A stretch of 64,000 nt of DNA from Lomentospora prolificans. Lineage: Eukaryota; Ascomycota; Sordariomycetes; Microascales; Microascaceae. A program made the translations under genes and the position numbers. Below are positions 1 to 11,438 of this stretch, piece after piece. The notes under the pieces are model-generated. The model had not been told where the DNA came from. It did not search any database and worked only from the letters and a program-made list of their open reading frames with translations. The first letter of the stretch is position 1, and each line of letters begins with the position of its first letter. The stretch spans positions 2,219,290 through 2,283,289 of the forward strand of contig JARFXM010000005.1 of NCBI GenBank assembly GCA_029532625.1, given 5' to 3'.

Positions 1-1989
1 CCAAGCACGCGATCAGACCTAAAAGGGCATTCCCCAGAATTTCTTACCTCAGCGAGACAAACAATCCTCCAACTGCGACAGGTAATGGCTGCCTGTTTTG
101 CTGTGCGGGGTTCGTGGAAGTTCAAGCTTGTTGGTTGAAGCTCCGCGAAGCTTCCTTTCTGGGACCCGATCAAGGCTAAGTAGCGGACACCGAATAGCGC
201 CGAGCGACCACCACACCTGTCCGACGGGCCAGCACTGCCAAGATGCTTCAGGCTCGTGTGTAGAAGCTTTCCTTGGGGAACATAAAAGTCGTATTATTCC
301 GGGATTGGGCATCTAGTGTAATAGCAGCCCCATCGTGAGGCCTGGCTGAATGCTATTTTTGGTGGCTCGACCGCTGGTTTGGGTTGGATCGGTTCTCTGT
401 TGGCAGAGGCGTAGCTGGCCTGGCTATTACTCTTGTGTTGTGATTTGTAGCCACTCTTGGCGGCGCTGCGATGCAGAACGGGGAACTTCTCCCATCTGCG
501 AGAAGGATAAGAAGCTTAACAGTGTAATTTCTTTTGTCTTCGCCAAATTAAGCTCAAATAAGAGGTCAGGTTTCCTTCCTTCCTATGGCTACGTTTCCTA
601 TGCACGACTCACTCTGCATACACATACCACCATCCTATTCCTCACCGCCTCGACTCTCACATCCGAACTTACGTCATCTTTCCCACACTAAGGTTGCGTC
701 CTTCTAGCGTTGCACTTCTTTCCGGTGCCTTCACGAAAGATTTGTGCTTTAGCGACGGAATCTTGAGGGAACTCGGGGCAATTGAGTTGTGTCCTCTAAT
801 GTTTAGGCCCGTGATTGCACCCATCGAGTGCTATGCTGCAAGAACGTGAACAACTGGAAAGTGCCGAGGTGATGACGAAGTCGATGCTAGTACTACAGAG
901 CGTTGACGTGGGCGTGGTTGACGCTGGCTGGTTGGCCGCTCATGTCACCCATTGTGTGTTGCACTAAGCCTAGAGTGGGAAGCTGGGCTGCCCAAGTGAC
1001 GCATCTGCCCTATTATGGGGGTCTTTCATGCAGACGTGAGCGGCGTGGTGCGTTGATGGGTATGGGTTTTCCCTCGCCAAGGTCCTTGATCATTATTTCG
1101 TCTTAAATAAAACCGAACATGCTCGCTGAATGGTTCCTCCTAGAAACAAACACAAGCAATATCATGCCGACTTGAACCGCCTCTAGTCCGTTTAAAAAAA
1201 AAAAAAAAAAAAGAAAAGCAAGCCAACGCATTGACGTGTCAAAATGTCGGGCTACATATTCCTTGTATGCCTCCTTCACGGCGACCGAGCCCCCACAGGC
1301 CACCGCCTTCTGCCCCTCCAACGACAGTGATTATCAGGAGGACAGCAAAGAATGAATGCCGTTCGCCGTAGGCCGAGTATCTTCTTCTCTTCCTCTAGTC
1401 TCTTCCCGGATAGCCTGGGGTAGAGGGTTTCGGGTGTCATTTTAAAGCCCGATTTAATCCCAAGGAAACATCGCTGCAGGTATTATTGGCCCAATGTTGT
1501 CGCCATCGAATACTTCGTAGCATTTGACACGATGTACGATCCCATCCAAACTGGGCCGTAGTAATGGCACTCCTCTGATTTCTCCAGTCGGCTTCAGTTG
1601 CAGTAGAAATTAGCGCGTCTACTCAACTCGTTCGCCAGCTGAATGGTAAAGGTTTAGAGGCCCGTAACGCCCCTGTTCCTCATGGGGCTTTACTTGCCTT
1701 GAGAGCATCAATGGTCCTGCTCAGCTGGCCAGCGGCTCAGTGTATCGGATCCACTAACAGCGCCGAGGGCAAGATAACCTCGACGCGCAGTATTGAGGCT
1801 TCCACAAGTCGTAATAAAAAGTCATGAAGACACTAAGAACTTTGCCAAGTATGACTTCCAATTCCTGCACCAAATTTATTTTTCCCTCCAACAAATCATA
1901 AGTACATGGATAGTTTGATAAATACACCGGAAAGTATCACTGGAACTATTTTCGAGTTCTCTTCGAACGAGCACCTCCACTTGGTCGCT
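1..1989. other. Gene-poor stretch at left edge
   Basis: No reading frame here has protein-family character or a convincing spliced structure. The only simple-sequence element seen is a run of about 19 A residues near 1193-1212. It may contain the 3' flank of a gene lying left of the window. Confidence 0.5.
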
Positions 1990-3263
1990 CTAATTCATGC
2001 GCCAAGCCCATCTCAAGCTAGTGGATGAGCGCTTTACTTTGGCGTTATCATTGTTGTTGTTGTTGTTGTTCCCACGATTGCGCCCACGGCCCTGACCCCT
2101 GTTGTTGTTATTGTCGTTGTTGCTGTCAGTATTCTCATCCTGATTCCCAGCCTCGCGAGTACTAGTAGCCGGGTCCGCTGACTCCGTAGATGACGCGGGG
2201 ACTCCTGGTAGAGCCAGAGTCTGCTGAGGGAAAGCAGAAGTGGTAGGATTAATATTGAGGATAGCCTCCACTGCGGCAAGATTTTGCTTGGCCGAGTCAG
2301 ATCCCGCGTTGGCATTGGCTTGAATGGCGGCCGGAAGATCCTTCTGGTTGGACAGAACTTGGGCAAGGGTAGCCTCTAGACCCTGGGCCGTCCTGATGTT
2401 CTGAGGAGTGTTGGCGGTAGCCTCGACGTCAGTCTGTTGAACTGGGAAGCAGCCGCCAAAAGGCCCGGCCAGAGCGTTGTTACGGCAGCGAACAGTGCAG
2501 ATGTTACCGGTCGAGGCTGCACGATTCGGCGTTATTAGTGTCAACACTTGGTCTTTGTACTAATAAACGAGGACGGTGGTGAGGAAATGGGATAATCGCT
2601 TTACCTCCTGTGCATTGGAAATCCTCCGGCATCTGAACGTTGATGACAAATGACTGGGCTTTTGCTTGAGAAAAGCCGTTGACGCCAGGAACATTGTTTG
2701 TGACGTTCAAGGGAATCTGGCCGGTAAGACGACTAGCGTTGCTAGTAACGTCGAGATCACAAGAGTAAGGACCAGCACCATCTGCATTGACCTGGTGTAT
2801 GGTAACCTGTTTTTGCCCAGAGCGTGAGTAATCGGGCCATCGTAGCCGTATTTGATCAGGTATTATTATTCCGAACCTCAAGGGTAGTGCCGCGCTGGAC
2901 TTGAGTCACAGCCCCAGCTGCCAGAGCGTTCTCAGTCTCTTCCCCGATATCAATGTTTCCAGAGAGTTCCGTTCGGCCGCACTCGTTGACGAGGTTGGCC
3001 TCGATCTCAGCATCGCGGATGAGGGTCGCGTCTTGCTGGCAGGGGTTGATTGTTGTGCAGTTACGGGCAATGTCAGGGTTGACTGCAAGATTCGGTTAGT
3101 CCCAGCATACTTTTATTCGGATCCCACTCTTCGGTAGGCACTCACCCTTGAATCCCATGCTAGCAGGCGACCCGGAAATACCCTGAGCGTTGAGAATAAC
3201 GCCGTGACCATGTCCTACAGCCAGCACAGCTGACGCAGCAACGAACTGGGTTAAAGAAACCAT
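1990..3263 (-). CDS. Egh16/MAS-type secreted surface protein (DUF3129-like)
   Basis: Likely extracellular protein of the fungal Egh16 family (Blumeria gEgh16, Magnaporthe/Metarhizium MAS proteins), many of which are expressed on infection structures. Exons read by me: 3263-3146, 3082-2877, 2806-2605, 2516-1990, giving 350 residues. Residues 1-18 form a signal peptide, followed by the family's near-invariant mature start GHGVILNAQGISGSPASMGF. Further family blocks are NPCQQDATLI, TIHQVNADGAGPYSCDLD and conserved Cys-rich stretches. The C-terminal tail is low complexity, with a run rich in Asn, Asp, Gly and Arg ending in a basic tail. Intron 2 needs an unusual donor (GTTCGG), but the junction restores the family sequence TLEVTIHQVNADG. 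A TATA-like CTCTATAAGAG lies about 225 bp upstream. Family assignment is secure; a virulence role is only inferred from relatives. Confidence 0.88.
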
Positions 3264-4806
3264 AATGTCTATCAAAGGCGTATTTTGCAATGTCTATCCA
3301 AGACGTAATACTGGACTAGCAGTAATGAAAAGAAGGAAATTTGAAAATTGGGATAAGAAGAAGCAAAAGAAGAGAAAGAAAAGAAAAGGTCGACGAAATG
3401 CACTGGACTGGCTCAAATCACTCGAGTCATTGCTGAGGGAAGAAAAGGGCTAGACGATAGTAGAACGACGGTGAGAAGTTCATGTACTCTTATAGAGAGA
3501 ATTATCGGCATCCAAGGCGCGAATATTTGATTTTGGCAGTCTTACTAGACGGCCGCCATAGGTGGTGACTCGGAGCCTCTCTGGAACGGGTTTTGTTCCA
3601 TCTGTGGAGTGGGTATTCTAAGAAACATCTATCGCGGGGCTCCGCTTGAGGTTGGAGATGCTGCTCGTCAGAGAACTTATGTCTGACTGCAACATTCGGG
3701 TGCAGGGAGCCAAGGGGGGTTTACACGATGCATCTCGCGGCAGTGCTGGTGGTGGATCTCGACTTGAGTCCTGAGACAGAGTCGTCCCACATTAGGCCAC
3801 AAGGAATCGTAGCCGAAATCGAGATGATTCACGACCAAGAGTGATCATGATCATCCATGCTCCCGCTCCTCGTGCTCATCACCGGTCGATCCGAATGCTG
3901 TGGCTTGGCAAAAATGCCCGGCGGCTGATGGCATGCTATTTTGGAACGTGCTTGATCTTTTGTCACCAATCAATCGCCCTGGCGTCAAAGAAAACTCGAA
4001 AGAAAATCCGCCCGCCGTCAGCGACCAGGGTCGTATTGGGGGTCTGCGCGACGGTCGCGGGGATCCACATAACTGTCGCAAGGGAGCCTCAAGGGGCCGC
4101 CAGGAAGCAGTGTGCACCCTAGACTCCGGCCTAGCACTACGCCCGGATCGTGCCACTAGAGCACCAGACGAGCCAGGGTCCGGGGTTTGGACGGCTACTA
4201 CCGAGGTAGTGGCGGAGGCGTCACTTGACTGATGAAACGGGGAGCCTCCCCAACTGTATTGATATGGGCTTACTTGCCCAGCTCTAAACCTACTCTCGTG
4301 CAAAGAGAGTCACTGATACTTGGTCCAACTCCAACGCGAACCCCATTTCTCCTTACTGGCCCACCTTCTAGGATCCACCTCGCCAGGCCTCTGCCATCTG
4401 CCGTTCTTGTCTCCGTCTGGCGTCTTTCGACGAGCACGCATGACAGGGACGCTAAGCGCTAGGATTAGCGTGTTTCCAGTGGTGAGGAGCCCCTCTCTTG
4501 GACCCTGAGTGGGTAACTCGACAAGGCTTATTGACTGTTTTCTGCTTTTGCTCTGTATCATCGCGAGGAACACGACCGATCGAGGAAGGGCGAAGATAAA
4601 CCGAAACTGAAAAGGATTGGCGGATGGTCAACAGAGATCCGTTGGGTCACTACTACTTCCAAATCGTTTGTAAGAGGGGAATATCTGTTCGACAAAACCG
4701 GGGTTGATATTATTTCCCCTGAGGCCAGAGGCCAGTTGTCTCGTACTACGAGGCTATCTGCGCGTGTGAAATAAATGCCGACTTCATTATTTTACTCACG
4801 CCGTCG
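3264..4806. other. Intergenic region, no supported gene
   Basis: Open frames occur here (for example 3851-4303 minus), but they are Arg/Ser/Pro-rich, lack recognisable motifs and overlap open frames on the other strand. It includes the promoter of the Egh16-like gene at its left end and the 3' flank of the F-box gene at its right end. Confidence 0.5.
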
Positions 4807-6215
4807 TCATCTCCGCTCCATCCGCTCCCACCACTGCCGTTCCAACACCTTTCTACCGCCCGAGCGCTCCAGTCTTGCCGCATCCCAGAAAATGTACCCC
4901 CAACGCCGTATCTCATTATTAATGAACTTTCCGTATAGGTTACAGTACCGGTTACTCCATAATATCGTCCAGGCAAGCGGTGGTGCATCTGGATCATTGT
5001 CCCCTCGGAATGGGAAGGGGGCGTGTTCGGCGTGCATCCGATCCCTCTCGGTGGGATAGCGCGCTGTTCGTTGGAATTGCTTGGCGGATCCAAGGGGTCC
5101 TAGTGGCGAGTTGAACCGAATATATGACGGCGTCATGTGTTGCTGCATTACAGAGACGAGCTGTGTGTGATCCGGAACCTTGAACAGAACTTTGTTTAAC
5201 AGTGGAAGGCCTTGCAGTGTTGCCCCTTCTACGAAGCTTTCACAATCGTCTACCAAGTCGTCAAGGTCAGTTGAGCGTCCTACCATGGACCTTTTGCGCT
5301 CTACTTACCCGGATTCCCAAGGTCGAATGCACCGACTGGGGTAGAAGTGTGCCCGTCGTTATCGAACTTGGGATTAGCCGGATTGACATCCAAGCGTATG
5401 TCGTCTACAATTTCGCTGTATACTCCGTGGGCGAACTGGTAGACCGAGAAGAGTTCCTCAACTTCCCACGGCTCGATCGAGATCAACAGCCTGTCAATGA
5501 CCGACCGCTTAGAGATCCCGATTATGCTACTTTGAGGACCCGTGAGCTGGCAGAGGAGATGGAAGCGATACGCCGCTCGCGTCACTCGCGTTGTCTCCGT
5601 GCCGGTTAGGGAATCGGGTTGCTGACAATCAACCAGAGGAGGGCTTCCTGCGTTCTTGGCCAAATCTTCCAGCGCCCAGCGAGCATAAGACGGCACTATC
5701 AGTCTGACCGAGCGAAGGTAAAAAGAGGCCATGATTACCGCGTCGCTTTGTCTCATCTTGTGGGGTAACCTGTCGTGTCGCCGCGCAGTTCGCTCTGCGT
5801 ATGAGCCCAAGAGATTTATGAGTTTTTTGCGAGAATAATACTTGCAAATCATTAATGCATGCACCGCATAAGCATCAACTACCACACTTCCCAGCGTTTC
5901 CTCGAGGCTTCTGCAGAGGTGGTAGCGGCGGGCCGAGAGGTACTGTTTGTGGAATGTGGGAGAGGCGTAGACGAGCGCCTTGAGCGATGGGAGATCTAAC
6001 ATGGACAGAATGTGGCTCCTCATATCGTAGGGGAGATCTTCGAGGAAAATTTTCTGACTCATCTGCTCTCCTTCCTTTGATTCGGAACCCGACTTTGTTA
6101 TCGTCGGGGGGGCAGATGATTGCTGTGAGCTTGTTATGCCCATCTTTTTAATCCGACGTTTAGAAGACGCTTTTAGAAGTCTAAGCTTCGCGACTCCTCG
6201 CTGCAAGGCATCCAT
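4807..6215 (-). CDS. F-box domain protein
   Basis: Putative substrate adaptor of an SCF ubiquitin ligase. Two exons (6215-5309 and 5249-4807) are joined across a 59-bp intron with donor GTAAGT and branch-like CTGAC, giving 449 residues. Residues about 56-90 match an F-box: the LEDLPYDMRSHILSMLDLPS core followed by LKALVYASPTFHKQYL. The rest is helical and resembles the many fungal F-box proteins without a defined substrate domain. I chose the ATG at 6213-6215; the frame stays open upstream, but it would encode an implausible Phe-rich stretch from the A-rich leader (about 6230-6320). Substrate unknown. Confidence 0.8.
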
Positions 6216-6778
6216 CTTTAGAATATGCAATATGGTAAAAGAAGAGAAAGGAGGAATAAAGAAAAGGAGCAAAAGATAAAGAAAAGAAAAGAAAAGAAAG
6301 AAAAAAAAAAGAAATAGTAGAGAACAAAAGAAATAACAAGCTGGACTGAAGGTCCAACTAAATCTACATCCGAGGCAGCCAATGTAGGCTGTGCAAGCAA
6401 TGCAGGCTGTGCCACTGGACACATCTCATGTGATGGGAAACCACTGATTAGGCATAATTACACACAAACCAAGTCGAGAAAAGAAACATCAGCGCATTCC
6501 GTTGGACGACAAACTTTTGGCGCTCCTAGAAACGATAGCAAACGATATCAACTCTTCGGCCTTCCTCTGACACGGCGCACATATTTCTGGCATCGGATCT
6601 TGTCTGCACGATCTAGTATTATATTAATTCGGATTCGTATAAAGCGAAGCTTAAGTCCTAGCAGGGTACATTTATGACCGATGGCTTCCCGGTTGGTTTG
6701 GTGATATTCTCGTCATTTGGATCAGACGATAGATACGCTTGTAATATTTGGCAGATCTCACGTCTGCGCTGCGATAAG
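6216..6778. other. Intergenic, purine-rich leader then 3' flank
   Basis: A GA/A-rich tract at about 6234-6325 lies immediately upstream of the F-box start codon and probably belongs to its 5' region. The remainder shows no coding signal and is the 3' flank of the gene at 6779-7894. Confidence 0.5.
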
Positions 6779-7894
6779 CTATCGTTTTCTATGCCGTCGA
6801 GTTTGATGTTGGAGGGGCAAGGAGGCCTGATTCTGTGTTGACCGATTTCCTACTTGCTCGAGCTCACCCACGCCCACGGTTTCCACAACCTCATCTTCGC
6901 CCTGGGCCAACCCTTGTCTCGTCCCTAGAACTCTTGGGACGCCTAACTTGGGTGGGGCTTCCACCAGTCCAATCTCCGACATGGCCCAGTCGAAAAATCC
7001 CTGGGTTGGCGGAACAAAGTGGCCGATATCCTGCACGTAATGTCTCTGGTCCTCAGGCAGATTGAGCCAGACGAACTCCCTGTTGCTGTTGATGCGACCT
7101 TCCATCACGAAGTCGCCAATCTCTTCTGGAATCTTGAGCGCCTCGAGGATGAGGATGGGCTGATATGCGGGGATTAAAAGATGTAACCGTGTCGGTCGAA
7201 TAGCCCGACCTTCTTTCTGTGCTCGGCGCTCCTTCTTTTCGATGCGACGCCTTGCTGCAAGCATAAAGACAAAGGCCGTGTCGATCTGGTTCGTGTAGCC
7301 GCAAAACTCAGGCCCTATCGGGTCATTGTGCATAATGCGATAAAACCCGGGATACCAGTCGTTATCGGGGTGGTAGACGAAGAACCAGTGATCGCAATTC
7401 GGATCAAGCGACGTTTGCGTGACTCTCTCCTGAATCATGTCGTAGACGTATTGCGGGAAGTCCTTTTGGGCAATGAGAGCGGTTTGGGCCGCAAGGCTCG
7501 CTGCCATATCCTTGAGACGGGCGTCAATGAGCTGGATCGCCTTGACGCCCTGATAGGCCAGAATAATGTTGGCTCCGATCCCCGCCGCGGTCGCGATCGA
7601 GTTGAACTGGGCGAATATCTTGACCGAGTCGGCGAACGACTTACCCATCACCTGCATGGACGGGACGAATTGCTTGGCCCTGTTGGCGACGTCGGAGATT
7701 TTGGAGACGAGGTCGTTCACGTCGTCGACCGCGCTGCCGATATCTCCCACGGTTTTCTTGATGCCGTACGTCCCGAGCCCGGTCTGGATCGTCCGAATCA
7801 ACGGCTCGGATTCGGCGGCATATTTGACTGCCGCCTGGATGGCCTTTTCCCTCATTTTCTTGTCGCCAGCCACCCATTTCAATACCGATGTCAT
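6779..7894 (-). CDS. Uncharacterised 371-residue protein
   Basis: Single-exon gene that I do not recognise. The N-terminal half (about 1-155) is predicted helical, alternating short amphipathic segments with a Gly/Ala-rich hydrophobic stretch (about 98-120, SIATAAGIGANIILAYQG). The pattern resembles helical-bundle or membrane-interacting domains, but no family can be named. A central domain (about 160-290) is aromatic-rich with HWFFVYHPDNDWYPGFY, followed by a basic segment RRRIEKKERRAQKEGR. The C terminus is low complexity and ends in HQTRRHRKR. No signal peptide is evident, so it is probably intracellular. Codon-like base composition along the whole frame and its length support a real gene. 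Confidence 0.7.
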   Translation of the reverse strand: MTSVLKWVAGDKKMREKAIQAAVKYAAESEPLIRTIQTGLGTYGIKKTVGDIGSAVDDVNDLVSKISDVANRAKQFVPSMQVMGKSFADSVKIFAQFNSIATAAGIGANIILAYQGVKAIQLIDARLKDMAASLAAQTALIAQKDFPQYVYDMIQERVTQTSLDPNCDHWFFVYHPDNDWYPGFYRIMHNDPIGPEFCGYTNQIDTAFVFMLAARRRIEKKERRAQKEGRAIRPTRLHLLIPAYQPILILEALKIPEEIGDFVMEGRINSNREFVWLNLPEDQRHYVQDIGHFVPPTQGFFDWAMSEIGLVEAPPKLGVPRVLGTRQGLAQGEDEVVETVGVGELEQVGNRSTQNQASLPLQHQTRRHRKR

Positions 7895-8671
7895 GATTGT
7901 CGAGACAAGTATTATCCGAAAGAGGTTCTCAAAGGTACCGGGACGGCGAGGAAAACATTCCCCTGAGTGTCGTGACGGGGTTCGCGAGGAGATAACGCAG
8001 CTTTACTTCGGAATTTGACAAGGGAAGGAGAGCCCAGATCTAGCGGTCAGAAAGGAGCACGAGGGTTTTGTTGGGTTTCATATGCTCGACGGAGCGAAGC
8101 TGGCAGGACATGCCGTGACGCCTGCATGAATGCCTGCATCCTAAGGTTGCGGTGCTAGGGTATTGATTGGGCCGTGATGGGAACCATTCGCTTCCACTGT
8201 TGCCCTGCACCTCCCCTGTTAGTCATTTCAAGCCAATCGCGACAACTACCTGTGGGCCGAGGAGCGGGCCATGCTTGAATCACTTGTCTAGATGTGTTGC
8301 GGGCAGCGAAGATCCTTCTCGAGCACTCGGAATTTTGGGGCTTGCTCATGATAGGTTGGGATTACTCTGTGGGATTATTACAAGTAGCTGGTGGCTCAGG
8401 CATCATTGGGTGTGCTCTATCAGGCGTAGCACGTGAGATTTCCAAGGCGTGTAATTACGTTGAAATGTGGAAAGCTAAGATCACAACCCGAGGTTTAGAA
8501 TGGCAGGAACTTTCACTTTCTTCAAACATCCTTTTGGTTTGCGGGTTTCTAGAGTTGTAGTTTATCATCCTTTGACCCAGCTGGCTAAGATCGCCAAGTC
8601 TTCAGGTTGCGTTGCCAAGCACTAGGACTGTGATGGTCAATAGGGAACTGACGCGGATCCTAGTTCCTCCG
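7895..8671. other. Intergenic region
   Basis: Upstream flank of the minus-strand gene ending at 7894 and of the plus-strand gene beginning at 8771. No convincing coding sequence seen. Confidence 0.45.
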
Positions 8672-8689
8672 CACGTGTTTCTATAAATA
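8672..8689 (+). promoter_or_regulatory. E-box and TATA box of the Cys-rich gene
   Basis: CACGTG (8672-8677) followed by TATAAATA (8682-8689) lies about 80 bp before the ATG at 8771, normal TATA-to-start spacing for a fungal gene. Its presence argues that translation was meant to start at 8771 and not at the later internal ATG at 8860. Confidence 0.55.
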
Positions 8690-8770
8690 CCGCAGCCTGC
8701 CCCCTCCCCAAGTCAACTTCCAAATCGCTTGCTTCCATAGACTCAGGGTCACAGGCTGTGGGGATTCAAC

Positions 8771-9768
8771 ATGCATCGACCCAAGGCACGTTGGTAGCTA
8801 CTGATACTACACATCGCCTTTTTTACACTGGAAGCCGTCCTTGCCCAATGTGAAAACCAGTGTGGCCCGATTTCGCGCGGGTTGGAGACCTGCTCCCTTC
8901 CTTCGCTATCCCCCTGGACTTGGAGTCCCTAAAAGACCGCTGCACGGTTGATCGCCAATATGTTACTCCCGAGCCCGAGAGAGACAATTGGTTTCGAGGG
9001 CCGTTTACTTACGTGATTAAAACGCCCTCCGACGCAGCCTGCTTTTGCATCGAAGCCCGCCTATTGTTTTCCGGTTGCCGTAGTTGCATGCTCGCCACAG
9101 GCGTGACGGGAGAACAGTTCGATGACCTAGAAGACGCGCTCCAAATCTACATCGATGACTGCACAAACATGGGTTATTATGCAAACAACTCGCTCGCTTA
9201 CCCTTCGACAACCCGATCAGCGATGCCCTCCGCCACGATCGCGCTCAACTCAGTCAACTTCTCTGGCGACAGCGGTGATGACGACGCAAGCGTAGAAGAG
9301 AACTGCGAAAATGTCTGCGGTGTCGTAAATGGTCAGATTGTCGAATGCGGCCTGCTGCCGCTTGATATCCCCAAAGACGGCCGCCCACGCTCCGAGTTAG
9401 TTCACTCGGAGGACGAGTCATATTTTGGTGCGGCCTTGCTAAACCGGTCCGCTGCCGAGTGCGTGTGCACCATCCCATTTATGAGGCGGATATACGGTTG
9501 CGAGTGGTGTCTTATCGAGCGGGAGCGGGGGGATCTGATGCTGGCTGGCTACGATTTCAGGCTTGACTGTAACCAGTTGGGATACTATCCGGATTCCGAG
9601 TACATCTTGCCGGAGAAGGCGGATGTCGGGGGAAGCTCAACATCTACACCTAATTCGCCGGAGCCGGGTGATGGCGAGTCAGGAAGCAGCGCGACCAAGG
9701 GCTTCATGTGTCTAACCGCACTCATAGCTGCGTTGCTTCTTTCGCTCCCTCTACACGTTAATAGGTGA
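8771..9768 (+). pseudogene. Cys-rich GPI-type secreted protein with two early lesions
   Basis: From the ATG at 8771 one frame gives a short basic start, an in-frame TAG at 8795-8797, then a hydrophobic signal-like stretch (LLILHIAFFTLEAVLA) and CENQCGPISRGLETC. After a C5 run (8910-8914) the coding frame shifts by one, and a long open frame continues from 8860 to 9768. The protein is an internal duplication: repeat 1 (CENQCGPISRGLETC ... ACFCIEARLLFSGCRSC) matches repeat 2 (CENVCGVVNGQIVEC ... ECVCTIPFMRRIYGCEWC). It ends in a Ser/Gly-rich spacer and a hydrophobic tail, as in GPI-anchored proteins. The repeat alignment (PLDLESLKD versus PLDIPKD) places the frameshift exactly at the C run. Splicing out the stop (donor at 8794) gives another stop at once. 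Either a recent pseudogene or two sequencing errors; an N-terminally truncated protein from 8860 would lack a signal peptide. Confidence 0.7.
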
Positions 9769-10050
9769 TGTTATTGATTTGAAAATTGCCGAGTTTTAGG
9801 AAGGGATTGTATTCATGTTTGAGAGCCTAGAATGTATCCAAGACTCCTTCACCTCTTGTGAGAGGATCTGCAGCTAGGCTGGGATGTCTTCCTAAGCTTA
9901 TTTTAGCTTGATGCCGAAGTAGATGCCGAGAAGCTAAAAAAGTATATTATTACCAATCCCTCACCCCGTACTCGATTGATTCATATTAGCCCCTCTCCCA
10001 GGCTTCAAAGTCCTTCCTTCAAGAGACCCTTTTTTCGACAACTATTCACC

Positions 10051-11240
10051 ATGGCCAACTCAAAGGTTCAGAAGGCGGCCCTGATCGCAGACCCCGGGCC
10101 GAAAGCGACAATCAAGATCTGCTCAGACGTCCCCATTAGTGAGCCGGGCCCCAATGAAATCCTCCTCAAGCTAGAATATACAGGAATCTGGTAAGATGCC
10201 GTGCCGTCACCCTAACCCTCACCCTTGGTCCGAAACCGTCGGCTAAGTATCTCGATGCTATTAGCGGGTCGGAACTCAGAGCTCTTTATGGCTTTGGCCC
10301 CTACCAGACCGTCGTCGGCCACGAGGGCGTGGGCAAAGTCGTCAAGCTGGGACCCGGTGTCGCAGACGACCTGATGCACCAGAGAGTTGGTGTGAAATGG
10401 GTATACAGTGCCTGTGGCGAATGCACCATTTGTAAAAAGGGCTTCGAGAACAATTGCCCGAACCAGATCAACACCGGGCGCCATGTCGCTGGGACGCTCC
10501 AGCAGTATGTCGTTGCGGACGCCAGGTACGTCACTCCAATTCCGGACGATCTGCCGAGCGAGACTGCCGCGCCCTTGCTCTGCGCCGGGCTCACCATGGC
10601 GGGGGCCATCTCCAAGCTTCGAGATTTGGACAACGGTGATTGGGTCGTGATTTCTGGGGCTGGAGGCGGCTTGGGCCATTTGGGCGTGCAGATTGCTAGT
10701 CGTCTGGCTAAACTCCGAGTTATCGCCGTCGACTCGGGTGAAGCCAAGCGCGACCTTTCCCTACGAAGCGGAGCCGAGCATTTTGTAGACTATTCGCGGG
10801 AGAACGTCGAAGAGAGGGTCAAGGCCATCACCGGTGAAGGAGCTGCCGCCGCCCTGGTAGTTCCGGCTTCCGAAGAAGCCTTTGCGGTAGCACCGCGGCT
10901 GGTCAGGAACATGGGGACCATTCTTACCATTGGGCTTCCGCGAAACGACTACAATGTGCCACTCTCTGCCTCTATCTGTTCTGCTCGAAGTGAGTCCTAG
11001 CCCCACCAAGCCGGATTGATTGCAACGCAGTACGTACTAATAACCCCCCTCTTAGGTCTTACTGTGACCGGAGTTGCGACCGGTACGGAGGAACAGATGC
11101 GAGAGCTGCTCAAGCATGCAGCCTCTGGTGACATTAAACCCGCGGTGGAGGTCGCGGACTTTGATGAAATACCTGCTGTGTTTGAAAAGCTGAAGACTGG
11201 ATCAATAGTTGGTCGCATAGTCATTAAGATTCCTCAGTAA
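10051..11240 (+). CDS. Zinc-dependent alcohol dehydrogenase (ADH1-like)
   Basis: Medium-chain NAD(P)-dependent alcohol dehydrogenase, likely cytosolic, interconverting primary alcohols and aldehydes. Exons 10051-10190, 10265-10989 and 11056-11240 give 349 residues, the normal family length. Catalytic zinc ligands: Cys47 (TGICGSE, restored exactly by splicing), His66 (VGHEG) and a Cys in LLCAGLT. Structural zinc ligands: Cys97, Cys100, Cys103 and Cys111 (CGECTICKKGFENNC). The Rossmann motif is SGAGGGLGHLG. The usual CHSD after the first ligand is CGSE here, so the His that normally follows Cys is replaced by Gly while the relay Ser is kept. Substrate preference cannot be read from the sequence. 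A CT-rich stretch (about 9990-10020) precedes the start. Confidence 0.93.
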
Positions 11241-11438
11241 GGTGAATCGACGGCTACTTCTCTTCCGATGTTATCCTTGGCGAAATGCCCGACTTCTTTA
11301 TCGAGGAAAAGGTAATAGGTCTCTCATAGAAGACAAAAAAAATAAAAATAAAAAAATAACGAAAACTGGTTGAAGGACAATGCATTTCGTTCCATTCAGA
11401 CATATAATACAATGCTATTTGACGCCGCTAATGCTACA
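11241..11438. other. Convergent intergenic gap with A-rich tract
   Basis: Short space between the convergent ADH and helical-protein genes. An A-rich stretch (about 11333-11362) probably lies in the 3' end region of one or both transcripts. Confidence 0.4.

Noticed and set aside
3851..4303. Open minus-strand frame of 150 codons
   Set aside because: Arg/Ser/Pro-rich with no motif, overlapped by similarly long plus-strand frames; looks like GC-rich chance openness.
5202..5609. Plus-strand open frame
   Set aside because: Antisense to the F-box exons; the minus-strand model has an F-box and a proper intron.
7328..8018. Plus-strand open frames of 150-212 codons
   Set aside because: Mostly antisense to the 371-residue protein; composition follows the complement of that gene.
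8794..8834. Possible intron removing the TAG at 8795
   Set aside because: A GT...AG pair exists, but joining it runs into TGA within six codons and destroys the signal-peptide frame.
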